Of a DNA stretch of 38,171 nucleotides, positions 1 to 6,819 are shown one piece after another. The notes under the pieces are model-generated. The model had not been told where the DNA came from. It ran no database searches and saw nothing but the letters and a program-made list of their open reading frames with translations. Where the stretch lies: positions 1-38,171 of the forward strand of contig JABURT010000141.1 in assembly GCA_014762495.1 (NCBI GenBank), read 5' to 3'. This stretch comes from Gammaproteobacteria bacterium (lineage in GTDB: Bacteria; Pseudomonadota; Gammaproteobacteria; Thiohalospirales; Thiohalospiraceae). Both the position numbers and the translations under genes were made by a program. The first letter of the stretch is position 1, and every line of letters begins with the position of its first letter.

Positions 1-5
1 GATTG

Positions 6-26
6 ACCGGGGCCTCGTGCCCCGGT
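6..26 (+). terminator. GC-rich hairpin upstream of the first gene
   Basis: An 8-bp perfect inverted repeat (ACCGGGGC / GCCCCGGT) with a 5-base loop lies at the left edge. It is followed by a mixed sequence rather than a run of T, so it may be a weak terminator or attenuator after an upstream gene outside the window, or a processing hairpin inside the operon. In related genomes a rubrerythrin gene often precedes this Fe-S/DUF3501 pair, but nothing of it is visible here. Confidence 0.35.
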
Positions 27-86
27 GTTCATTTCCGTATGTAATACTTTCCATCAGCAAATAAACAAGAAAACGAGGAAGGATAT

Positions 87-1415
87 ATGGCCGCTCGTGA
101 AGGTAACCTGGAAGCACCGACTCGCCACCCCCTGGACTGGAAGAGCGAGGATTTCTGGAACGAAGAATCCCTGTTTAATGAACTCGAGCGCGTCTACGAC
201 ATCTGCCACGGCTGCAGACGTTGTGTCAGCCTGTGTAACTCTTTCCCGACCCTGTTTGACCTTGTGGATGAATCGCCGACCTTCGAAGTGGATGGCGTTA
301 AAAAAGACGATTACTGGAAGGTCGTTGAGCACTGCTATCTCTGCGATCTTTGTTATATGACCAAGTGTCCCTACGTTCCTCCGCATGAGTGGAATGTCGA
401 TTTCCCACACCTGATGCTGCGCGCCAAGGCCGTGCACTATAAGAAACACGGCACCAGTGTGCGCAACAAGTTCCTGTCCTCCACCGATGCGGTGGGTAAC
501 TTTGCCGGCATCCCGGTGGTGGCGCAGGTGGTGAATACCGCCAACAGCATCAAGCCCGTGCGCAAGGTGATGGAAGGTGTGATGGGTGTGCATGCCGACG
601 CCGTGCTGCCCAAGTTTCACAGTAAGACCACACGCAAGCGTCTGAAGAATCACGAGTCGGATCTAAAGCCCGAGGCCGTCGAGGGTACTACCGGCAAGGT
701 GGCTCTGTTCGCAACCTGCTATGGCAACCGCAACGAGCCCTACCTGGGCGAAGACCTGGTCAAGGTCTACGAACACAACGGCATTCCCGTGACCCTGGTA
801 GAGAAGGAACAGTGCTGCGGCATGCCCAAGCTGGAGCTGGGCGACCTCGAATCCGTAAATGCGGCCAAGGAAGCCAATATCCCGCAACTCTTGAAGATGG
901 TGGAACAGGGCTACGACATCGTCGCCCCGGTTTCTTCCTGTGTGTTGATGTTCAAGCAGGAATTGCCGCTGATGTTCCCCGATGATCCCGATGTGCAGAA
1001 GGTCAAGGAACACATCTTCGACCCGTTCGAATACCTGGCCCTGCGTGACAAGGGTGGCAAGCTCAATACCGACTTCAAGAACGGATTGGGCAAGGTGGCC
1101 TATCATGTGGCCTGTCACCAGCGTGTACAGAATATCGGTATGAAGACTCGCGATGTGTTGGGCAAGATCCCCGATACTGAAATTACTCCTATCGAGCGTT
1201 GCTCCGGTCACGACGGCACCTACGCGGTGAAGAAGGAATATCACGAGATATCCATGAAGATCGCGCGCCCGGTGGTGAACAAGGTCAAGCAGATGGAGGC
1301 AGTTCACTACACCAGCGATTGCCCCATGGCCGGCCACCAGATCGAAAACGGTATGAAAGACGGTAGTGAGCCCGAGCATCCGATCACGCTGATGCGTAAG
1401 GCCTACGACTTATAA
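87..1415 (+). CDS. GlpC-like Fe-S oxidoreductase with CCG domains
   Basis: This 442-residue protein looks like the electron-transfer subunit type found in GlpC and heterodisulfide reductase B/D. Two ferredoxin-like [4Fe-4S] motifs are visible: Cys40, 43, 46, 50 and Cys83, 86, 89, 94. Two cysteine-rich CCG-type domains follow. The first has Cys211, the Cys243-Cys244-Gly motif and Cys285. The second has Cys343, Cys372 and Cys412, but reads Cys-Ser-Gly at 372-374. No signal peptide or membrane segment is seen, so it is probably cytoplasmic. A strong purine-rich ribosome site (GAGGAAGG) precedes the ATG. It sits 27 bases before a DUF3501 gene, a pairing known next to rubrerythrin genes, which suggests a role in peroxide or oxygen defence. 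That role is inferred; substrate and partner are unknown. Confidence 0.85.
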   Translation: MAAREGNLEAPTRHPLDWKSEDFWNEESLFNELERVYDICHGCRRCVSLCNSFPTLFDLVDESPTFEVDGVKKDDYWKVVEHCYLCDLCYMTKCPYVPPHEWNVDFPHLMLRAKAVHYKKHGTSVRNKFLSSTDAVGNFAGIPVVAQVVNTANSIKPVRKVMEGVMGVHADAVLPKFHSKTTRKRLKNHESDLKPEAVEGTTGKVALFATCYGNRNEPYLGEDLVKVYEHNGIPVTLVEKEQCCGMPKLELGDLESVNAAKEANIPQLLKMVEQGYDIVAPVSSCVLMFKQELPLMFPDDPDVQKVKEHIFDPFEYLALRDKGGKLNTDFKNGLGKVAYHVACHQRVQNIGMKTRDVLGKIPDTEITPIERCSGHDGTYAVKKEYHEISMKIARPVVNKVKQMEAVHYTSDCPMAGHQIENGMKDGSEPEHPITLMRKAYDL

Positions 1416-1442
1416 TCTGTATTGGAAACAGGGTGTAACCTT

Positions 1443-2036
1443 ATGAGCAAATTGACACGAGATGATCTGTACAGCCTGGAAGAATATTCCAAGGTTCGTC
1501 CCGAGTTCCGTGGCAAGGTCATGGAGCACAAGAAGAGTCGTAAACTGCACCTCGGTGATCACGTGACTCTGTATTTCGAAGACCGTTTGACCATGCAGTA
1601 CCAGATCCAGGAGATGCTACGTGCCGAGCGCATCTTCGAATCCGAGGGCATACAGGAAGAGCTGGATGCCTATAATCCGCTGATCCCTGACGGCAGCAAT
1701 CTTAAGGCGACCATGATGGTGGAGTATTCCGATGCCGACGAACGCAAGGAAGCCCTTGCGAAACTGATTGGCATCGATGATCAGATCTACCTGCAGGTGG
1801 AAGGTTTCGACAAGGTCTACCCGATTTGTGATGAGGACCTTGAGCGCGATACCGATGAGAAGACCTCTTCGGTCCACTTCATGCGCTACGAGTTGAGCCA
1901 GGATATGGTCAAGGCCCTGAAGGACGGTGCGGCCATGAACGCCGGTGTGGAACATGAGCACTATCGCGTCGACGTCACCCCCATCCGTCAGGACATCCGT
2001 GACTCCCTCACTACGGATCTGGAGCTTGGTCACTAG
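1443..2036 (+). CDS. DUF3501 family protein
   Basis: This is a 197-residue soluble protein with no signal peptide and no membrane segment. I recognise it as DUF3501 from its overall sequence and its position directly after the GlpC-like gene. An in-frame ATG 21 bases upstream is possible, but the chosen start gives the N-terminus MSKLTRDDLY, which I judge more family-like. The chain is rich in charged residues and has a His/Glu-containing C-terminal part (around HEHYRVDVTP). It has only one cysteine, so it is unlikely to bind an Fe-S cluster itself. Its biochemical function is not known to me. Close spacing argues for co-transcription and joint action with the upstream Fe-S protein. Confidence 0.75.
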   Translation: MSKLTRDDLYSLEEYSKVRPEFRGKVMEHKKSRKLHLGDHVTLYFEDRLTMQYQIQEMLRAERIFESEGIQEELDAYNPLIPDGSNLKATMMVEYSDADERKEALAKLIGIDDQIYLQVEGFDKVYPICDEDLERDTDEKTSSVHFMRYELSQDMVKALKDGAAMNAGVEHEHYRVDVTPIRQDIRDSLTTDLELGH

Positions 2037-2050
2037 GCCATCGAAAGTTC

Positions 2051-2070
2051 ACGGCGGCGAAGGCCGCCGT
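2051..2070 (+). terminator. Hairpin after the DUF3501 gene
   Basis: A perfect 8-bp stem (ACGGCGGC / GCCGCCGT) closes on a GAAG tetraloop 15 bases after the stop codon. The following bases contain only a short CTTTCT stretch, so a classical intrinsic terminator is not certain. Its place between the first operon and the pcnB promoter fits termination. Confidence 0.4.
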
Positions 2071-2102
2071 ATCCGCCTTTCTACATCCCCGTCTCAGCGC
2101 TG

Positions 2103-2111
2103 TGGTATCAT
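2103..2111 (+). promoter_or_regulatory. Candidate extended -10 promoter of pcnB
   Basis: TG-G-TATCAT forms an extended -10 element (TG at 2103-2104, hexamer at 2106-2111). The pcnB ATG begins at 2118, about where transcription would start. No ribosome binding site fits between them, so the transcript may be leaderless. No good -35 hexamer is seen. Confidence 0.45.
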
Positions 2112-2117
2112 GGCGCC

Positions 2118-3470
2118 ATGATTTCCATCATTAAGCGCATCCTGGGCCGAGCCCCTACGAGCGGTACGGCTCCTGGCAGCGGTAACCCGGTCATCCCTCG
2201 CGAACAGCACAGCATTAGCCGTTCGGGTATTAGCGAGAGTGCGTTGAAGGTGCTCTATCGTCTCAAGGGTGCCGACTTCGAGGCCTACCTGGTGGGCGGT
2301 GGTGTGCGTGATCTGTTATTGGGGCGTGAGCCCAAGGACTTCGATATCGCCACCGACGCGACCCCGGAGCAGGTACGTAAACTGTTTCGAAACAGCCGCA
2401 TCATTGGTCGTCGCTTCAAAATTGTTCATGTACGCTTCGGTCGAGAGATCATCGAGGTGGCCACCTTTCGCGGCCATCACGACCAGGGCGATGGCGGCAA
2501 GCTATCGGATGAGGGCATGATCCTTAGTGATAATGTCTACGGTAGTCTGGAACAGGATGCCTGGCGACGGGACTTTACCGTCAACGCCCTGTACTACAAC
2601 ATCCGTGACTTCTCGGTGGTGGACTACACCGGTGGGATGGTCGATCTCAAGAACGGGATGTTGCGTCTGATCGGTGATACCGAGGAGCGCCTGCGTGAAG
2701 ACCCGGTGCGCATGCTGCGCGCGGTCCGTTTCGCGGCCAAGCTCGGATTCCGCATCGACCCGGAGGTTGAGACGGGTATCGATGAACTGGGCTTTTTACT
2801 ACGTGAGATCCCGCCCGCGCGTCTGTTCGAAGAGGTGCTGAAGCTGTTTCTGAGTGGGCATGCGGTCGCCAGCTTCGAAGGGCTGCGCCATTACCGCCTG
2901 TTCGAGCACCTGTTCCCGGCCACCGAGGACAGCCTGGCCCGTGAAGAGAACGGCTTTCCCATCGGTTTTATCCTGCGTGCCCTGGAAAATACCGATATAC
3001 GAATTGCACAAGACCGTCCCGTGACCCCGGCCTTTCTACTTGCGGCCCTGTTATGGGAGCCGATACGAAACCTTGCACGCCAGGAAATGGACGCCGGCCT
3101 GCCTCCGTTTCAGGCCTTCCATGCCGCTGCCGACGTGGTGTTGCAAGAGCAATCCAGCCATGTTGCCATCCCGCGCCGCTTCTCGGTTGTGATGCGAGAG
3201 ATCTGGGTACAGCAATCCCGCTTCGAGCGTCGCCAGGGCAAACGAGCCTTTGCCCTGCTGGCCCATGATCGATTTCGCGCCTCCTATGATTTCCTTCAGT
3301 TGCGTGCCGAGAGCGGCGAGGCCGACATGCAACTGGTTGAGTGGTGGACGCAATTCCAGCAGGTCAAGGAATCGGAGCAGCGTGCCATGGTCAAGGCCCT
3401 TCAACCCGAGGGGGGCGGGCAGGGCAGGCGTCGCCGAGGGGGGCGTAAGCGGAGCTCGCAGACCTCATGA
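2118..3470 (+). CDS. pcnB: Poly(A) polymerase I
   Basis: This 450-residue enzyme should add 3' poly(A) tails to RNA and so promote decay. It belongs to the class II nucleotidyltransferase family shared with CCA-adding enzymes. The catalytic segment is clear: LVGGGVRD at 58-65 followed by Asp74-Phe-Asp76, then RRDFTVNAL at 150-158 and the EDPVRMLRAVRFAAKLGF region at 194-211. The C-terminus is strongly basic (runs of Arg, Gly and Lys), as expected for bacterial poly(A) polymerases that bind RNA nonspecifically. The N-terminal 30 residues look disordered. The ATG has no Shine-Dalgarno sequence and follows a -10-like box. The gene overlaps folK by ATGA. A plain CCA-adding enzyme is less likely because of the basic tail, the length and the folK neighbour. 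Confidence 0.93.
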   Translation: MISIIKRILGRAPTSGTAPGSGNPVIPREQHSISRSGISESALKVLYRLKGADFEAYLVGGGVRDLLLGREPKDFDIATDATPEQVRKLFRNSRIIGRRFKIVHVRFGREIIEVATFRGHHDQGDGGKLSDEGMILSDNVYGSLEQDAWRRDFTVNALYYNIRDFSVVDYTGGMVDLKNGMLRLIGDTEERLREDPVRMLRAVRFAAKLGFRIDPEVETGIDELGFLLREIPPARLFEEVLKLFLSGHAVASFEGLRHYRLFEHLFPATEDSLAREENGFPIGFILRALENTDIRIAQDRPVTPAFLLAALLWEPIRNLARQEMDAGLPPFQAFHAAADVVLQEQSSHVAIPRRFSVVMREIWVQQSRFERRQGKRAFALLAHDRFRASYDFLQLRAESGEADMQLVEWWTQFQQVKESEQRAMVKALQPEGGGQGRRRRGGRKRSSQTS

Positions 3471-3955
3471 GCACACGCTGCTATGTCGCTCTGGGCAGTA
3501 ATCTGCAACAACCCAATCTGCAACTCGATTTCGCCATCAAGGCGATGAGTGGGCTGGATGCGACTCGACTGATCAGCCAATCGTCCTATTATCGAAGCAG
3601 GCCCATGGGTCCGCAGGATCAACCCGATTATCTCAACGCCGTGGCCGAACTTGAGACCGGGCTGGAAGCCGAGGCCCTGCTGGATCGCCTGCAGGCCATC
3701 GAGATGGAACAGGGGCGCGAGAGAACCCGTCACTGGGGGCCTCGCACCCTCGATCTTGATATTCTGCTCTTTGGCGATGAAGTCATCGACAGCGAACGAC
3801 TGAAGGTCCCTCACCCAGGATTGTTTCAGCGCAACTTTGTCCTGTATCCTTTGCACGAAATCCGTCCCGGACTCATCTTTCCCGATGGTCAGTCCCTGGC
3901 GGAGCTGATTGAGAATTGCCCGGCCGATGGGTTGGCGCGTATGGAAAGCGAGTAA
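3467..3955 (+). CDS. folK: 6-hydroxymethyl-7,8-dihydropterin pyrophosphokinase (HPPK)
   Basis: This 162-residue enzyme transfers pyrophosphate from ATP to 6-hydroxymethyl-7,8-dihydropterin in folate synthesis. The N-terminal YVALGSNL at 6-13 and the GPRTLDLDILLF signature at 91-102 are intact. Asp96 and Asp98 are the expected magnesium ligands. Length is normal for the family. The start overlaps the pcnB stop (ATGA) and its own stop overlaps the next start (TAATG), so translation is probably coupled in both directions. The pcnB-folK order is common in gammaproteobacteria. It lies in one transcript with pantothenate genes, which groups two cofactor pathways. Confidence 0.96.
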   Translation: MSTRCYVALGSNLQQPNLQLDFAIKAMSGLDATRLISQSSYYRSRPMGPQDQPDYLNAVAELETGLEAEALLDRLQAIEMEQGRERTRHWGPRTLDLDILLFGDEVIDSERLKVPHPGLFQRNFVLYPLHEIRPGLIFPDGQSLAELIENCPADGLARMESE

Positions 3956-4608
3956 TGCAGAGTTCCCATCCACAGTACATAGTGGTTGAAGGCCCTATTG
4001 GTGTCGGTAAGACCAGCCTGGCCCACCGCCTGGCGCAGAGCTTCGGTAGCGAACTGTTGCTGGAGGGACCGGAAGACAATCCATTCATCGATCGCTTTTA
4101 TGAAAATCCGCGCACCGCGGCGCTTCCCACCCAGTTGTTTTTCCTGACCCAGCGTGTGCGCCAGATGCAGGAGCTGCGACAGGGCGATATGTTCAACCCC
4201 GTGCGTGTCGCCGATTTCCTGATCGAAAAGGATCGCCTGTTCGCCGAGTTGACCCTGGACGATGATGAGCTGCGGCTGTATGACCAGATCTACAACAATA
4301 TGGCCATCGAGGCGCCTGTGCCCGACCTAGTGATTTATCTGCAGGCACCGGTGGAGGTTTTGCTCGAACGTATCGCGCGGCGCAATCGATCGTATGAGCG
4401 GGCCATCGACAGCGGTTACCTGCAGCGCCTGGTGGATGCCTATGCGCGCTTCTTCCACGACTACTACGGTGCACCGCTATTAATAGTCAATGCCGCAGAA
4501 ATCGACCTGGTCAAGAATGATCACGACTATACTTCCCTGTTGGAACAGGTGAAATCCACGCCCCGTGGCCGCCATTTCTTTAACCCACTGCCGCTGGAGT
4601 TGTCATGA
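3955..4608 (+). CDS. Deoxynucleoside kinase family protein
   Basis: This 217-residue cytosolic kinase should phosphorylate a deoxynucleoside, probably deoxyadenosine or deoxyguanosine, at the 5' position for nucleotide salvage. The P-loop GPIGVGKTS lies at 13-21. A helical region with PTQLFFLTQRVRQMQE follows, and a lid-like arginine-rich segment (RIARRNRSYERAI) appears near 140. The start is the ATG overlapping the folK stop; GGAAAG upstream serves as ribosome site. An upstream in-frame ATG at 3916 would overlap folK by 40 bases and is less likely. The stop overlaps panB by ATGA. Enterobacteria lack this gene between folK and panB. Substrate preference cannot be read from the sequence. Confidence 0.85.
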   Translation: MQSSHPQYIVVEGPIGVGKTSLAHRLAQSFGSELLLEGPEDNPFIDRFYENPRTAALPTQLFFLTQRVRQMQELRQGDMFNPVRVADFLIEKDRLFAELTLDDDELRLYDQIYNNMAIEAPVPDLVIYLQAPVEVLLERIARRNRSYERAIDSGYLQRLVDAYARFFHDYYGAPLLIVNAAEIDLVKNDHDYTSLLEQVKSTPRGRHFFNPLPLELS

Positions 4609-5408
4609 GCCCGCGCAAGATCACCGTCTCGACACTGAAACAGATGAAGGCCGAGGGCGAACGCTTTGCCGTCCTCACCGCATATGACGCCAGCTTCGCC
4701 TACCAGCTGGAGCAAAACGGAGTCGAGGTGATCCTGGTGGGCGATACCCTGGGGATGGTGATTCAGGGCCTGGATACCACGCTCCCGGTGAGCATTGATG
4801 ATGTCATCTACCATACCCGCGCCGTACGACGGGGCGCCACTTCGGTGTTGATCATGGCCGACATGCCCTTTATGTCCGATGCGACACCGGAGCTGGCGGT
4901 ACGAAATGCCGGACGCCTGATGAAGGAGGGCGGCGCCCATATCGTCAAGCTGGAGGGAGGCGCCAACCAGGAGGAGGTCGTGCGCCGCCTCAGTGAACTG
5001 GGGATCCCGGTGTGCAGCCACCTTGGCCTGCAGCCGCAGTCGGTGCACAAGCTGGGGGGCTACAAGGTACAGGGACGCGAGGCGAGCATGGCCGAGCAGA
5101 TCCTGAGCGATGCCGGCAGGCTGGTGGAGGCCGGAGCCGATATGTTGCTGCTGGAGTGCGTGCCACGGGAACTGGCGGCCCAGGTGACAAACTCGGTGTC
5201 GGTGCCGGTGATCGGCATCGGAGCCGGCCCCGATACCGACGCCCAGGTACTGGTCCTCTACGATATGCTCGGTATTACGCCCGGACATCGACCTAAATTC
5301 TCCCATGACTTTCTGGCCGGTTCAGAATCCATCGCCGACGCCATCCAGGCCTACGTCGAATCGGTCAAGCAAGGCAGCTTCCCCGACGCCGAGCACAGCT
5401 TTAAATAA
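4605..5408 (+). CDS. panB: 3-methyl-2-oxobutanoate hydroxymethyltransferase
   Basis: PanB transfers a hydroxymethyl group from methylenetetrahydrofolate to 2-oxoisovalerate, giving ketopantoate, the first committed step of pantothenate synthesis. The 267-residue length is typical. Conserved parts include LVGDTLGMVIQG near 45-56, the VKLEGG segment near 113-118, and VIGIGAGPDTDAQVLV near 203-218. The Glu of the LLLECVP motif near 182 is the expected general base. GGAG six bases before the ATG, together with the overlap with the kinase stop, indicates coupled translation. Its folate-derived cofactor links it to folK just upstream. Confidence 0.97.
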   Translation: MSPRKITVSTLKQMKAEGERFAVLTAYDASFAYQLEQNGVEVILVGDTLGMVIQGLDTTLPVSIDDVIYHTRAVRRGATSVLIMADMPFMSDATPELAVRNAGRLMKEGGAHIVKLEGGANQEEVVRRLSELGIPVCSHLGLQPQSVHKLGGYKVQGREASMAEQILSDAGRLVEAGADMLLLECVPRELAAQVTNSVSVPVIGIGAGPDTDAQVLVLYDMLGITPGHRPKFSHDFLAGSESIADAIQAYVESVKQGSFPDAEHSFK

Positions 5409-5431
5409 GACACCCTCATAACGACATCGCC

Positions 5432-6283
5432 ATGCATACCGAGCATCATATTCGCAACGTGCAACGCCTCGTCAATGACTGGAAACGACAGGGGCATAGC
5501 GTGGGATTTGTTCCTACCATGGGTAATCTGCATGCCGGACACCTGGCTCTGGTCAAGCGAGCTGCCCAGTTGGCGGACAAGGTGGTGGTTAGCATCTTTG
5601 TCAATCCCATCCAGTTCGCTCCGAGCGAGGATTTCGATAGCTATCCGCGCACCCAGGAGCAAGATGCAATGGCCCTGGCCGAGGCCGGGGTGGACCTTCT
5701 GTTTGCTCCCAGCGTATCCGAGATGTACCCAGCGGGGGTGGAACAACAGACGCGGGTCTGCGTGGGGCACATCGGCGACATTCTCGAGGGGGCATCACGA
5801 CCCGGATTTTTTACCGGCGTGGCGACCGTGGTGAATAAACTGTTTCACATCGTACCGGCTGACCTGGCCGTATTCGGTGCCAAGGACTACCAGCAGTTGC
5901 AGGTTATACGTCGCATGGTGGACGACCTTAGTATGAATATTGATATCATCGATGCCCCCATCGTGCGTGAGACAGATGGCCTGGCAATGAGCTCGCGTAA
6001 CGGCTATCTGGGCCAGGCGGAACGACAGGCTGCGCCGCAACTCTACCGCTTGTTATGCGAAGCGCGTGAACGAATCCTGGCAGGCGACACCGATTTCCGT
6101 GCGATTGAGAACGCAATGACGGACAAATTGAACGACTGCGGCTATCGCACCGATTACGTCTCCATCCGTCGTACCGTGTCGCTGGAGCCGGCCCAGGCGG
6201 GCGATACCTCGCTGGTGGTGCTGGTCGCTGCCTGGCTCGGCAATACCCGTCTTATCGATAATATTGCCGTTGAAATTCAATAA
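5432..6283 (+). CDS. panC: Pantothenate synthetase (pantoate-beta-alanine ligase)
   Basis: This 283-residue enzyme activates pantoate with ATP and condenses it with beta-alanine. It shows the nucleotidyltransferase signature PTMGNLHAGH at 28-37, where the two histidines form the HxGH element, and the later AMSSRN motif near 186 that corresponds to KMSxS. GAKDYQQLQ near 149 is the conserved pantoate-binding part. It starts 23 bases after panB with no obvious Shine-Dalgarno sequence. Panton synthesis enzymes B, C and D all lie together here, giving a complete local route from ketoisovalerate and aspartate. Confidence 0.97.
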   Translation: MHTEHHIRNVQRLVNDWKRQGHSVGFVPTMGNLHAGHLALVKRAAQLADKVVVSIFVNPIQFAPSEDFDSYPRTQEQDAMALAEAGVDLLFAPSVSEMYPAGVEQQTRVCVGHIGDILEGASRPGFFTGVATVVNKLFHIVPADLAVFGAKDYQQLQVIRRMVDDLSMNIDIIDAPIVRETDGLAMSSRNGYLGQAERQAAPQLYRLLCEARERILAGDTDFRAIENAMTDKLNDCGYRTDYVSIRRTVSLEPAQAGDTSLVVLVAAWLGNTRLIDNIAVEIQ

Positions 6284-6310
6284 GTTGTAAACAATTATCG
6301 GCTTGCAGCA

Positions 6311-6339
6311 TTGAAACCCATGTCGGTGGGCCTCATAAT
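6311..6339 (+). promoter_or_regulatory. Candidate sigma-70 promoter of panD
   Basis: TTGAAA at 6311-6316 and CATAAT at 6334-6339 are separated by exactly 17 bases, each matching the consensus at five of six positions. The panD ATG lies 33 bases downstream of the -10 box. panD may therefore be transcribed independently of panBC. Confidence 0.6.
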
Positions 6340-6371
6340 ATGCGGGTTAGATATTCAGTTAGGATAGAGTG

Positions 6372-6752
6372 ATGCAATCGATCATGCTCAAGGCCAAGAT
6401 TCATCGTGCCTCAGTAACCCATTCGGAGCTGGACTATGAAGGTTCCTGCGCGATTGACAGCACGCTGCTGGATGCCGCTGGTATCCGTGAATACGAGCAG
6501 ATTCATATCTACAATATCGCCAATGGCGAGCGTTTCGTCACCTATGCGATCCGTGCCGAGGCCGGTAGCGGTATCATCTCCATTAACGGTGCCGCGGCAC
6601 ATAAGGCCAATCCCGGAGACCTTGTAATTATCGCTGCCTTCAGCAGTTTGAGTGAGGAAGAGCTGCAGGTCTACAAGCCCAAGCTCATCTATGTGAACGA
6701 GCGCAACGAGATCAGCCATACCGGAGATTCGATACCGGTGCAGGCGGCTTAA
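6372..6752 (+). CDS. panD: Aspartate 1-decarboxylase proenzyme
   Basis: PanD decarboxylates aspartate to beta-alanine for PanC. It is made as a proenzyme that cuts itself between Gly24 and Ser25, turning the serine into the pyruvoyl cofactor. The chosen ATG places GSCAID exactly at Gly24-Ser25 and gives 126 residues, the same as in E. coli, so I prefer it over the GTG one codon upstream. AGGA seven bases before the ATG is the ribosome site. Catalytic Tyr58 and Lys9 counterparts are plausible (AKIHR at 8-12). The gene has its own candidate promoter and ends at a strong bidirectional terminator shared with ppc. Confidence 0.97.
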   Translation: MQSIMLKAKIHRASVTHSELDYEGSCAIDSTLLDAAGIREYEQIHIYNIANGERFVTYAIRAEAGSGIISINGAAAHKANPGDLVIIAAFSSLSEEELQVYKPKLIYVNERNEISHTGDSIPVQAA

Positions 6753-6767
6753 ATATTTTCATTTATT

Positions 6768-6799
6768 AAAAAGGCGGGACATCATGTCCCGCCTTTTTT
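6768..6799. terminator. Bidirectional intrinsic terminator between panD and ppc
   Basis: GGCGGGAC (6773-6780) pairs with GTCCCGCC (6786-6793) around a 5-base loop. The stem is flanked by five A on the left and six T on the right, so it can end transcripts from both panD on the plus strand and ppc on the minus strand. Confidence 0.92.
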
Positions 6800-6819
6800 A
6801 TTTGTCTGAATTTTCTGTA

